This document shows positions 27,170 to 33,656 of a stretch of DNA of 37,678 nucleotides, one piece after another. The stretch spans positions 1 to 37,678 of the forward strand of contig JAFXPK010000044.1 of NCBI GenBank assembly GCA_017527905.1. Direction: 5' to 3'. The DNA is from Paludibacteraceae bacterium (GTDB lineage: Bacteria > Bacteroidota > Bacteroidia > Bacteroidales > Paludibacteraceae). A model generated the notes under the pieces. The model searched no databases. It saw only the letters and a list, made by a program, of their open reading frames with translations, and was not told where the DNA came from. Position numbers and translations under genes: made by a program. The first letter of the stretch is position 1, and each line of letters begins with the position of its first letter.

Positions 27170-27904
27170 ATGTTACATAAACGTTGGGTGAAAATATCGT
27201 TGGTTGTCTTGGTGGTCGGCTATTTGTCGTTCGCCGTGAAGATGTTCGCTTATAAGTCGGACGAGACGGTTTGCTCAAGGATTCATGTGACTATTAGTGA
27301 TGCTGATCAATTGAACTTCGTGACCCGGGATGATGTGAAGACTTTGTTGAAGGACAAGACGGTCTGCCCGGAGGGAAAACGCTTGGACCATATCGATACG
27401 GACTATATGGAGAATTACCTGAGGGGTAAGTCCCGTATCAAGACCGCCGAGTGTTTCAAGACACCCAATGGGGAGTTGCGGGTGACGGTAACGCAGCGCG
27501 AACCGATCTTGCGTGTGAAGGGAATGTATGGCGATTTTTATGTCGATAGTGAATGTAAGATAATGCCGCTCTCTTCCATCTTCACCGCATATGTGCCGAT
27601 CGCCACAGGATATGTCACCAAAGAGATGTCTTTGGGTGAGTTGGGCGAGTTCGCTTTGTTCTTGCGTGACCATGCGTTCTGGAATGCCCAGATCGAGCAG
27701 ATTGATGTGGCGAAGAACGGTGAGGTGACGCTGGTGCCTCGCGTGGGCGACCAACTGATCCTTATGGGAACGTTGGAGAATTACAAGGAGAAGCTGGATA
27801 GGCTCTACGCTTTGTATATGGAAGGATTTAATAAAATAGGTTGGAATAAATACAAACTGATCACGCTGAAGTATGAGGGGCAGGTCGTTTGTACAAAAAA
27901 ATAG
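27170..27904 (+). CDS. ftsQ: Cell division protein FtsQ
   Basis: The protein has 244 residues from the ATG at 27170 (a GTG directly before it is also possible). It has a short cytoplasmic N-terminus, one transmembrane helix at about 9-26, then a periplasmic POTRA-like region (INFVTRDD-type pattern near residues 50-110) followed by the beta domain. Conservation is low, as usual for FtsQ, but topology, length and position between murC and ftsA are decisive. It bridges FtsA/FtsZ-stage and FtsW/FtsI-stage divisome proteins through FtsB and FtsL. The stop codon overlaps a Shine-Dalgarno sequence for ftsA. Confidence 0.88.
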   Translation: MLHKRWVKISLVVLVVGYLSFAVKMFAYKSDETVCSRIHVTISDADQLNFVTRDDVKTLLKDKTVCPEGKRLDHIDTDYMENYLRGKSRIKTAECFKTPNGELRVTVTQREPILRVKGMYGDFYVDSECKIMPLSSIFTAYVPIATGYVTKEMSLGELGEFALFLRDHAFWNAQIEQIDVAKNGEVTLVPRVGDQLILMGTLENYKEKLDRLYALYMEGFNKIGWNKYKLITLKYEGQVVCTKK

Positions 27905-27908
27905 GAGG
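27903..27908 (+). promoter_or_regulatory. Perfect Shine-Dalgarno sequence before ftsA
   Basis: AGGAGG overlaps the ftsQ stop (TAG, 27902-27904) and lies 6 nt before the ftsA ATG at 27915. Most starts in this window, and in Bacteroidota generally, lack such a sequence. It fixes the ftsA start at 27915 rather than the longer frame from 27873. Confidence 0.7.
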
Positions 27909-27914
27909 AGCAAT

Positions 27915-29261
27915 ATGGACGAGATTAAGTATTCGGACGTGGTGGTTGCGGTGGATTTGGGAAGCCGCAATATCCGTGGCGTGATTGGCCACAAGAACAA
28001 GGAGGGTAAGTTGGATATCCTATGGGCAACTTCCGTTCCTTCGGAGGGTAGCATCGTGAATGGTGTCGTGTTTAACATTGATACGGCGGCGTTCCGCATC
28101 AAGCAGTTGATCATCATGCTTAGGAATAAGTTGAACGGATTGCTGAACGCCTCTTCGGATGACCCTTCGTTGCGCATTTCGTATGACATTACGGATGTTT
28201 ATGTGGGTCTTCACGGAAAATCGATTCATGGTGATGTGAATGAGTTGATGCGCATCTTGGGCTCCGAGCATGTCTCCGAGGAGAATGTCCATGCGATGGA
28301 GGAAGAGAACCTGCGTATGCGCCTTGCCGGCTCCAGAAGAATCATTGAGGTCGTTCCGCTCGAATATGTTGTGGACGGTATGGTCGTGGATGACCCAGTT
28401 GGTTGTGTCTGCGATAATCTCCGTGCCCGTTTCCTCAACATTCATGGCGAAAGCTACGTGGAGGATAATCTGCGCAAGTGCTTCGACATTATCAATGGGA
28501 GCACGAACACGGATGCTGCCTCGAATATTAAGATTACTCCTCACTTTATCCTATCGTCCCGCCATTTGTCCGACGCTGTGCTCTCTCCTGAACAGAAGGA
28601 GGTGGGATGTATGCTCCTCGATTTCGGTGCGCAGACAACTTCCCTCTCCATTTATCATGAGCGGAAGCTTCGTTTCTTGCATGTCTTCAATTTCGGTAGC
28701 GATTTGATCACGAACGATATCGCTTCCCTCAGGTTGCCTTGGGAGATCTCGGAGAAGCTGAAGACCTCTTTCGGTCAGGCGATGCAGTCCATGGTCACCA
28801 ATCCTGCCCTCGTGGATATCGACGCGGATCGCCATGTGGACACCATGACGCTGGCTGGCATTATCGAGTCCCGCATGTCGGATTTCCTTGTCCGTATCAA
28901 TAATGCGATGACGGTCTCTGGCTACAGCGCATGCCTGGATTCCATCGTCATCGTCGGCGGAGGTGCTAAGCTGGGTCATATAATCGAGAAGATTGAAAAG
29001 GAGACGGGTATTCCTACCCGCTTCGGTGACATCCGTGCCCTATCGAACAATACGGAGTCGGAGGAGTATGCGGATGTGACATACGCTTCCGTGATGGGTG
29101 TCCTGAAATCCGCGGAGTCGGGTTGCGTCACAATCCGGGAAACTTCCGACACAAGGCCTAAGAAGGGCAAGAAAAACAAGTCGGGTTGGATCCTCCCTAC
29201 TATCTGGGGTAAGATGGTAGGCAAAGTGGAAGAGAAGGTGGATGAGATGTTTGATGAGTGA
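27915..29261 (+). CDS. ftsA: Cell division protein FtsA (actin-like FtsZ membrane anchor)
   Basis: This 448-residue actin-fold ATPase has phosphate 1 motif VVAVDLGSRNIRGVIG near the N-terminus, a SHS2/1C domain in the first third, phosphate 2 region CMLLDFGAQTTSLSIY and adenosine motif SIVIVGGGAKLGHI. The C-terminus after a basic Lys/Gly linker ends in a helix (IWGKMVGKVEEKVDEMF) suited to be the amphipathic membrane-targeting sequence. FtsA tethers FtsZ filaments to the membrane. The start is set by a Shine-Dalgarno at 27903. ftsZ begins 50 nt after its stop. Confidence 0.95.
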   Translation: MDEIKYSDVVVAVDLGSRNIRGVIGHKNKEGKLDILWATSVPSEGSIVNGVVFNIDTAAFRIKQLIIMLRNKLNGLLNASSDDPSLRISYDITDVYVGLHGKSIHGDVNELMRILGSEHVSEENVHAMEEENLRMRLAGSRRIIEVVPLEYVVDGMVVDDPVGCVCDNLRARFLNIHGESYVEDNLRKCFDIINGSTNTDAASNIKITPHFILSSRHLSDAVLSPEQKEVGCMLLDFGAQTTSLSIYHERKLRFLHVFNFGSDLITNDIASLRLPWEISEKLKTSFGQAMQSMVTNPALVDIDADRHVDTMTLAGIIESRMSDFLVRINNAMTVSGYSACLDSIVIVGGGAKLGHIIEKIEKETGIPTRFGDIRALSNNTESEEYADVTYASVMGVLKSAESGCVTIRETSDTRPKKGKKNKSGWILPTIWGKMVGKVEEKVDEMFDE

Positions 29262-29311
29262 CGCATCTTCCCTTGTCGTTTTTTTCATGTGGAAATAAAA
29301 ATTTTAAATAT

Positions 29312-30796
29312 ATGAACGAGAACCATTTTACAGAAGACGAACTCAACGAAGAGATTGAGGAGCAAGAGCAACCGATCATCAAGGTGATCGGCGTGGGCGG
29401 TTGTGGCGGAAACGCTGTCAACTACATGTATAACATGGGTGTGAAAAATGTGAATTTTGTTGTCTGCAACACGGATAAGCAGGATTTGCGTAAATCGCCT
29501 GTTCCTACAAAAATCCAATTGGGTGAGAAAGGTCTGGGCGCTGGTTGCAAGCCTGAAGTGGGACTGCAGGAGGCGCAGAAATCCATCGAGGAGATCAACG
29601 CTATCTTGGATGACCATACCGAGATGGTATTCATCACCGCAGGTATGGGCGGCGGTACCGGTACAGGCGCTGCTCCTCTTATCGCGAAGACTGCCAAGGA
29701 GAAGGGTATCCTTACGGTCGCCATTGTGACGATCCCCGCTCTCTTCGAGGGGGATGAGAAGGTGAACCAGGCTTTGATGGGTGTCGAGGAGATGAAGAAG
29801 AACGTGGATGCTATCCTCATCATCAATTCCCAAAAGATCTTGGATATGTATGGCGATATGTTCTTGGATGACGCATACGCTAAGGGTGACGAAATCCTGG
29901 CGACTGCCGCCAAGGGTATCGCGGAGATCATCACGCTCTCCGGACGTATGAACATAGATATGGCGGATGTCAGAACGGTCATGACGGATAGTGGCGACGC
30001 TATCATGGGTGCCGCGAAGGCGAACGGCCAGGACCGTGCTATCTCTGCTATCCAACAGGCTCTGGATTCTCCGTTGTTGGTCAGCACGAACCTTTCTGGT
30101 GCGAAGAATATATTGTTGAATATCACCCATAGCAAGGAGTGCAGGATCACAACCAATGAGGTGACCATCATCCGCGACTACTTGAGCAAGCAGATCGATG
30201 GTAGCACGAAGATCATTTGGGGTGTTATGCAGGATGATTCCTTGGGCGATAACCTGGGCGTTACCATCGTGGCCACTGGCTTCGATTTCTCTAAACAACG
30301 TGGTAACGCTTCCCAACCACAACGTCCTGCCATGTCGACGCAGCACGTGTCGCTGAATGGGGATAGGAACGGAGGTATGAATGGTGGTATGAACGGAGGA
30401 TATACTTCTGCTCAACAGAATAACAATAACATTGTGTTCACGATCTCCCAAACTCCGCAGCAAAGGAGCGGTCAGATGTACCAACAGCCTCAGCAGAATC
30501 CTCAGGCCAATTCGCAGCAGGACAATTACGGGCTCTACTACACTAAGGAGGAGATGAACTCCGGACGGATGGGCAGACAGGGCTTTGATCGTCCTACGGA
30601 ACAGCAGATGGGCCAGATGCCTCATGTCTCTCTGGACATGAGCGATAGTGACCTGAATATGCCTTCTTACCAGAGAGGAAACTCCCAATATGAGTCTCAA
30701 CACAAAAATGCTCATATCTCCGTGATGGATATGGATGATGAGAGTAACTCGGTCTCTAATAAGAGGAATGGTTTCTTGTATGATAATGTGGATTGA
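29312..30796 (+). CDS. ftsZ: Cell division GTPase FtsZ (canonical copy)
   Basis: The protein has 494 residues from the ATG at 29312; the longer frame from 29258 adds 18 non-conserved residues. The GTPase core is standard: GVGGCGGNAV (27-36), tubulin signature GGGTGTG (113-119), FEGDEK (145-150), INSQKI with Asn172, and the T7 catalytic loop NIDMAD (214-219). After about residue 335 comes a Gln/Asn-rich linker with GGMN repeats. The FtsA-binding C-terminal peptide NMPSYQR is at 449-455, unusually followed by 39 more residues. It builds the Z ring. A second ftsZ starts 7 nt after its stop. By conservation this copy is the main one. Confidence 0.96.
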   Translation: MNENHFTEDELNEEIEEQEQPIIKVIGVGGCGGNAVNYMYNMGVKNVNFVVCNTDKQDLRKSPVPTKIQLGEKGLGAGCKPEVGLQEAQKSIEEINAILDDHTEMVFITAGMGGGTGTGAAPLIAKTAKEKGILTVAIVTIPALFEGDEKVNQALMGVEEMKKNVDAILIINSQKILDMYGDMFLDDAYAKGDEILATAAKGIAEIITLSGRMNIDMADVRTVMTDSGDAIMGAAKANGQDRAISAIQQALDSPLLVSTNLSGAKNILLNITHSKECRITTNEVTIIRDYLSKQIDGSTKIIWGVMQDDSLGDNLGVTIVATGFDFSKQRGNASQPQRPAMSTQHVSLNGDRNGGMNGGMNGGYTSAQQNNNNIVFTISQTPQQRSGQMYQQPQQNPQANSQQDNYGLYYTKEEMNSGRMGRQGFDRPTEQQMGQMPHVSLDMSDSDLNMPSYQRGNSQYESQHKNAHISVMDMDDESNSVSNKRNGFLYDNVD

Positions 30797-30803
30797 GTGA
30801 AGC

Positions 30804-31934
30804 ATGATTAATGTTTGTGAGGACATAATCATTCAACCTGACTTGCCCGATTCGAACCCTATCGTGAAGATCGTGGGCGTTGGAGGCTGTGGCGGCAATG
30901 TGGTGCAGCATGTCTATGATCTGCACGTGGAGGATGTCTCTTTTGCGGTTTGTAATACGGACCGCAAGGCTCTCCGCAACTCGTCCGTCCCTGTGAAGAT
31001 CCAACTGGGAAATGGCTTGGGCGCAGGCGGTAATCCTGAAGTTGGGTTGCGTATCGCGGAGGATTCTTTGGACGAACTGAGAGACCTTTTTTCCGATGGT
31101 ACCGAGATGGCTTTCGTCACGGCTGGCTTCGGGAAGGGCACGGGCACGGGTGCGGGTCCTTATGTGGCGCAGGTCTCCAAGTCGCGGGGTGTCCTGACTG
31201 TCGGTTTTGTCTGCTTGCCTCCGGATATCGAGGGCGAAACGAAGATGGAATTGGCGAAGAAGGGCGTGGAACAGATGCGCAAGAGCTCGGACGCTATCGT
31301 GCTGGTGGATACCCAACGTATTTTTGACTTGTATAGCGACCTCCCTATTAATGCCTCATTCGACAAGGCGGATGATCTCATGGCGGATGCGGCGAAGGCG
31401 ATGGCTGATATCGTCACTAAGAGCGGACGCATCAATATAGATATGGCGGACGTGCGCACTGTCCTGCAGGATAGCGGCGATGTGGTGATGGCTTATGGCA
31501 AGGCTTCGGGGAAGGACCGCGCTAGAACGGCCTTGCAGAGTGCGCTGAATTCTCCTCTGTTGCTGCAATCGCAACTCTCTGGAGCCAAGGATATGCTACT
31601 GAATATAATTACGTCGCCCTCCCATTCGTTGATGACGAAGGAGTTGAACGAGATACAGGATTACCTCAGGAACGAGAAGGGGGTTGATAAAAAAACGAAT
31701 CTGGTCATGGGACTGATGGACGACGACTCGCTGGGTGAGGATCTGAGCGTGACGATCGTGGCGACGGGTCTCCGACCTGAAATAAGGGAGCATGTGCCGC
31801 TTGAGTCGAAAAGCAACTCCGGCAAGAAACGGTCTGCTCCTTCCGAACCGACTCATGTGCCTCTCTTCGATTTAGGGGATATGACGGAGGAGGAGATGAA
31901 TGTACCTGCTTATGGTAGATTGAATGATTTTTAA
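30804..31934 (+). CDS. ftsZ: Second, diverged FtsZ paralog
   Basis: The 376-residue product has a full FtsZ core collinear with the upstream copy: GVGGCGGNVV (25-34), GAGGNPEVGL, T7 loop NIDMADVRTV (211-220) with both catalytic Asp residues, and the SGAKDMLLNI block. Differences lie at the nucleotide: the signature reads GKGTGTG (110-116, Lys111 for Gly), and Asp169 (VDTQRI) stands where the canonical copy has Asn172. The linker is short (about 40 residues). A good FtsA-binding peptide NVPAYGR (366-372) sits at the extreme end. It should polymerise or co-polymerise with FtsZ and reach the membrane through FtsA (inference). In related Bacteroidales, to my recall, yqeY follows a single ftsZ, so this gene looks like a local duplication. 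Equal codon style with its neighbours argues against recent transfer. Confidence 0.93.
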   Translation: MINVCEDIIIQPDLPDSNPIVKIVGVGGCGGNVVQHVYDLHVEDVSFAVCNTDRKALRNSSVPVKIQLGNGLGAGGNPEVGLRIAEDSLDELRDLFSDGTEMAFVTAGFGKGTGTGAGPYVAQVSKSRGVLTVGFVCLPPDIEGETKMELAKKGVEQMRKSSDAIVLVDTQRIFDLYSDLPINASFDKADDLMADAAKAMADIVTKSGRINIDMADVRTVLQDSGDVVMAYGKASGKDRARTALQSALNSPLLLQSQLSGAKDMLLNIITSPSHSLMTKELNEIQDYLRNEKGVDKKTNLVMGLMDDDSLGEDLSVTIVATGLRPEIREHVPLESKSNSGKKRSAPSEPTHVPLFDLGDMTEEEMNVPAYGRLNDF

Positions 31935-31945
31935 AATATACGTTT

Positions 31946-32395
31946 ATGGCATTATTTGATCAAATCAGCGAAGACATCAAAAAGGCGATGCTCGCTCGTG
32001 ACAAGGTGAAATTGGAGGCGCTCCGTGGCGTCAAGAAGGAGTTCATCGAGGCGAAGACCGCAAAGAACGCGGATGGTGAGTTGACCGATGATACGGCTCT
32101 GAAAATCCTTCAGAAAATGGTGAAGCAAAGAAAGGAGTCCGCTGCCATCTTCACGGAACAAAACCGTCCTGAATTGGCGGAGAACGAATTGGCGGAGGCT
32201 GCCGTCATCGAGGCATACCTGCCGAAACAGATGAGCGACGAGGAACTTACCGCTGCCGTGAAGGAGATTATCGCCGAGGTGGGCGCTACTTCCGCCAAGG
32301 AAATGGGTAAGGTGATGGGCGTCGCTTCCAAAAAACTCGCCGGCAAGGCGGAGGGTAGGGCAATCTCTGAAAAAGTTAAATCACTTCTGGCGTAA
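31946..32395 (+). CDS. yqeY: GatB/YqeY domain protein
   Basis: The protein has 149 residues, the usual YqeY size, and is helical throughout. It opens MALFDQISEDIKKAMLARDK and contains KMVKQRKESAAIF and EAYLPKQMSDEELTAAVKEI; the C-terminal half (about 95-149) corresponds to the tRNA-binding tail domain of GatB. It is thought to bind tRNA or assist amidation-related processes, but its function is not proven. The gene closes the dcw cluster, 11 nt after the second ftsZ, and is followed by a stem-loop and a terminator. Confidence 0.92.
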   Translation: MALFDQISEDIKKAMLARDKVKLEALRGVKKEFIEAKTAKNADGELTDDTALKILQKMVKQRKESAAIFTEQNRPELAENELAEAAVIEAYLPKQMSDEELTAAVKEIIAEVGATSAKEMGKVMGVASKKLAGKAEGRAISEKVKSLLA

Positions 32396-32416
32396 TCTTT
32401 GCCGAAGTGCTTCTCT

Positions 32417-32446
32417 GTGCGGTTATCTTGCGATTCCTAACCGCAC
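32417..32446 (+). ncRNA. Stem-loop copy 1 of a duplicated RNA motif
   Basis: GTGCGGTTA (32417-32425) and TAACCGCAC (32438-32446) form a perfect 9-bp stem around the 12-nt loop TCTTGCGATTCC. The same loop recurs unchanged at 32884-32895, with a stem that keeps pairing through paired substitutions. This copy lies in the yqeY 3' untranslated region, four nt before the terminator. Confidence 0.65.
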
Positions 32447-32450
32447 AATA

Positions 32451-32487
32451 GCCACCGAGGGTTTATCCCTTTCGGTGGCCTTTTTTT
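32451..32487 (+). terminator. Terminator of the dcw cluster
   Basis: GCCACCGA (32451-32458) pairs with TCGGTGGC (32472-32479), with an inner GGG/CCC, followed by CTTTTTTT to 32487. It ends the transcript after yqeY. Confidence 0.85.
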
Positions 32488-32660
32488 ACTTGATTTATGT
32501 CTGTTTTTATTGACATTTGCTATTTAATTGATTTTTCCGTCTCTGTATTTAAAAAAATCATGTCTGAGATTTGATTTATTTTAAAACTTTGCTTATATTT
32601 ATACCATAAGAATAAAAAACAGAAGAGTTTGTTGTATTTCTTATGGAACAAAGTGAATCT

Positions 32661-32668
32661 TAGTTTTG
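32661..32668 (+). promoter_or_regulatory. Promoter -7 box of a likely non-coding transcript
   Basis: TAGTTTTG matches TAnnTTTG exactly. Upstream TTG/TTTG candidates at 32628-32634 are spaced 26 nt or more away, longer than ideal. The predicted transcript would begin near AAGGTATT. Confidence 0.4.
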
Positions 32669-32674
32669 CAAGGT

Positions 32675-32942
32675 ATTGTGTGACAATCGATTAAAAAACA
32701 AATCGAGGTGGGATGAATGCATCTTCATGCGAACTTTGTTCATGATGTTTCTCAATTCGAAAATATTGATGAATGTTGGGCACCATGTTGCTCCGAAGTG
32801 CCTGACAAGACGGAAACAGACAATCCTTTTATTCGTAAATACATTAGGAACGTATTGATTCCTAATCTTTTAGTGTATGGTTGTCTTGCGATTCCCAACC
32901 ATGCTAAATTGCCACCGGAGCGTGATTGCTTCGGTGGCTTTT
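32675..32942 (+). ncRNA. Candidate small RNA with conserved stem-loop and terminator
   Basis: No convincing protein is encoded here. From a -7 box at 32661 to a terminator ending near 32942 the transcript would be about 270 nt. Its 3' end holds three stacked hairpins: ATTAGGAA/TTCCTAAT (32843-32850 with 32859-32866); GTATGGTTG/CAACCATGC (32875-32883 with 32896-32904) around the loop TCTTGCGATTCC; and the terminator stem GCCACCGGAG/CTTCGGTGGC (32911-32920 with 32929-32938) followed by TTTTG. The middle hairpin is a copy of the one after yqeY. The start is approximate. I do not recognise a known RNA family here. Confidence 0.45.
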
Positions 32943-33038
32943 GTCTTCTTTCTCCGCCTCTTTTTCTCATCATTATATTCGTGTTGAAAATTTTTATATT
33001 TTTTTTGTATAAAATATAGTTTTTTATTGCGGAATGAC

Positions 33039-33046
33039 TATATTTG
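33039..33046 (+). promoter_or_regulatory. Promoter -7 box of a second likely non-coding transcript
   Basis: TATATTTG matches TAnnTTTG exactly; no well-placed -33 element is seen. Like the box at 32661, it is followed within about 10 nt by AAGGTATT. Confidence 0.4.
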
Positions 33047-33052
33047 CAATGT

Positions 33053-33373
33053 AAAGGTATTCGACGATTGTTATTTGTCATGTTGAATAGATTGGTTGTT
33101 TTTTGAGTTCCTTTATAGGTTGCGATAAATATGTGTGAGAAAATATTGATAAATATCTTTTCCTCATTTGCTTACAGGTTAGGTGAACGGTGATATGAAT
33201 GTGTGTTTGGTGTTTTGTCTGTTGCAGTGTAGGAAACGATGGAAAATATATAAAAAACACCTTTTATTTGTAAACTTGCTCACGACATTGATGTCTAGAG
33301 CGTTAGGTATGGTTGATCGGGATTTTTAGCTGTACCCAAAAGCCATCGAGGTCTCTTCTTCGATGGTTTTTTT
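33053..33373 (+). ncRNA. Second candidate small RNA, more diverged
   Basis: A transcript from the 33039 box would begin around AAAGGTATT and run about 320 nt to a terminator at 33342-33373. Just before the terminator GGTATGGTT (33306-33314) can pair fully, with G-U pairs, to AGCTGTACC (33328-33336), in the same position as the conserved stem-loop of the two upstream copies, though the loop sequence differs. No plausible protein is seen. It may be a third, decayed member of the same family. Confidence 0.3.
33342..33373 (+). terminator. Hairpin terminator
   Basis: CCATCGA (33343-33349) pairs with TCGATGG (33360-33366), followed by TTTTTTT (33367-33373). The stem sequence is close to the GCCACCGA stems at 32451 and 32911. 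Confidence 0.8.
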
Positions 33374-33416
33374 GTTTGCGCGAAACCCGTTATAACCCAA
33401 TGGAATTGCGCTGTGC

Positions 33417-33450
33417 CCTATTGTGGAGATGCAACATCTTGCGTCTCTAC
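33417..33450 (+). repeat. REP-like palindromic repeat, copy A
   Basis: This 34-nt element contains GAGATGCAACATCTTGCGTCTC, spanning 33426-33447 as an imperfect palindrome. It is identical at 33 of 34 positions to copy B at 33536-33569. Confidence 0.8.
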
Positions 33451-33480
33451 CTGTTGGTGTCTGGAATATTGGATCGATCC

Positions 33481-33511
33481 GTTGTGCAGGCGCAAAGCAT
33501 TACGTCTCTGT
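33481..33511 (+). repeat. REP-like palindromic repeat, diverged copy
   Basis: The stretch aligns to copies A and B (CGCAAAGCATTACGTCTCTG against CGCAACATCTTGCGTCTCTA) with several substitutions. It lies between the two good copies. Confidence 0.5.
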
Positions 33512-33535
33512 CCATTTGCGCATATGATGTTGTGT

Positions 33536-33569
33536 CCTATTGTGGAGACGCAACATCTTGCGTCTCTAC
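33536..33569 (+). repeat. REP-like palindromic repeat, copy B
   Basis: The palindromic core GAGACGCAACATCTTGCGTC ends in the shared CGTCTCTAC. Copy B has the better palindrome: GAGACGCAA pairs with TTGCGTCTC. Confidence 0.8.
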
Positions 33570-33597
33570 GGCCGGTACGGTGGCAGAACCCGCCTGA

Positions 33598-33634
33598 AAA
33601 TAAGAAGGGCGGAAAGCCCAATGGCCCTCCGCCC
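33598..33634 (-). terminator. Probable serA terminator
   Basis: Read leftward, GGGCGGA pairs with TCCGCCC (plus-strand coordinates 33628-33634 and 33607-33613), followed by TTCTTATTTT. It lies 22 nt after the serA stop. Confidence 0.6.
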
Positions 33635-33656
33635 TCTATTGGAATATCCGTATGGA

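Noticed and set aside
27873..27914. Upstream start for ftsA
   Set aside because: It lies inside ftsQ; a Shine-Dalgarno and the conserved N-terminus support the ATG at 27915.
29258..29311. Upstream start for ftsZ
   Set aside because: The extra 18 residues are not FtsZ-like, and the AT-rich leader immediately precedes the ATG at 29312.
29285..30832. A 515-codon minus-strand frame opposite ftsZ
   Set aside because: It mirrors the ftsZ codon pattern, has no recognisable motif and would span two genes.
32675..32942. RNase P RNA, tmRNA or SRP RNA
   Set aside because: None of the conserved sequence landmarks of these RNAs could be recognised; 6S RNA could not be excluded or supported by eye.
32676..33081. 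Short open frames in the region after yqeY (60 to 109 codons)
   Set aside because: They overlap one another on both strands, end in Phe/Ile/Lys runs, and coincide with the terminator and hairpin module; treated as non-coding.
33417..33569. CRISPR array
   Set aside because: Only three copies, one badly diverged, with palindromic cores and no cas genes; better explained as REP-like elements.
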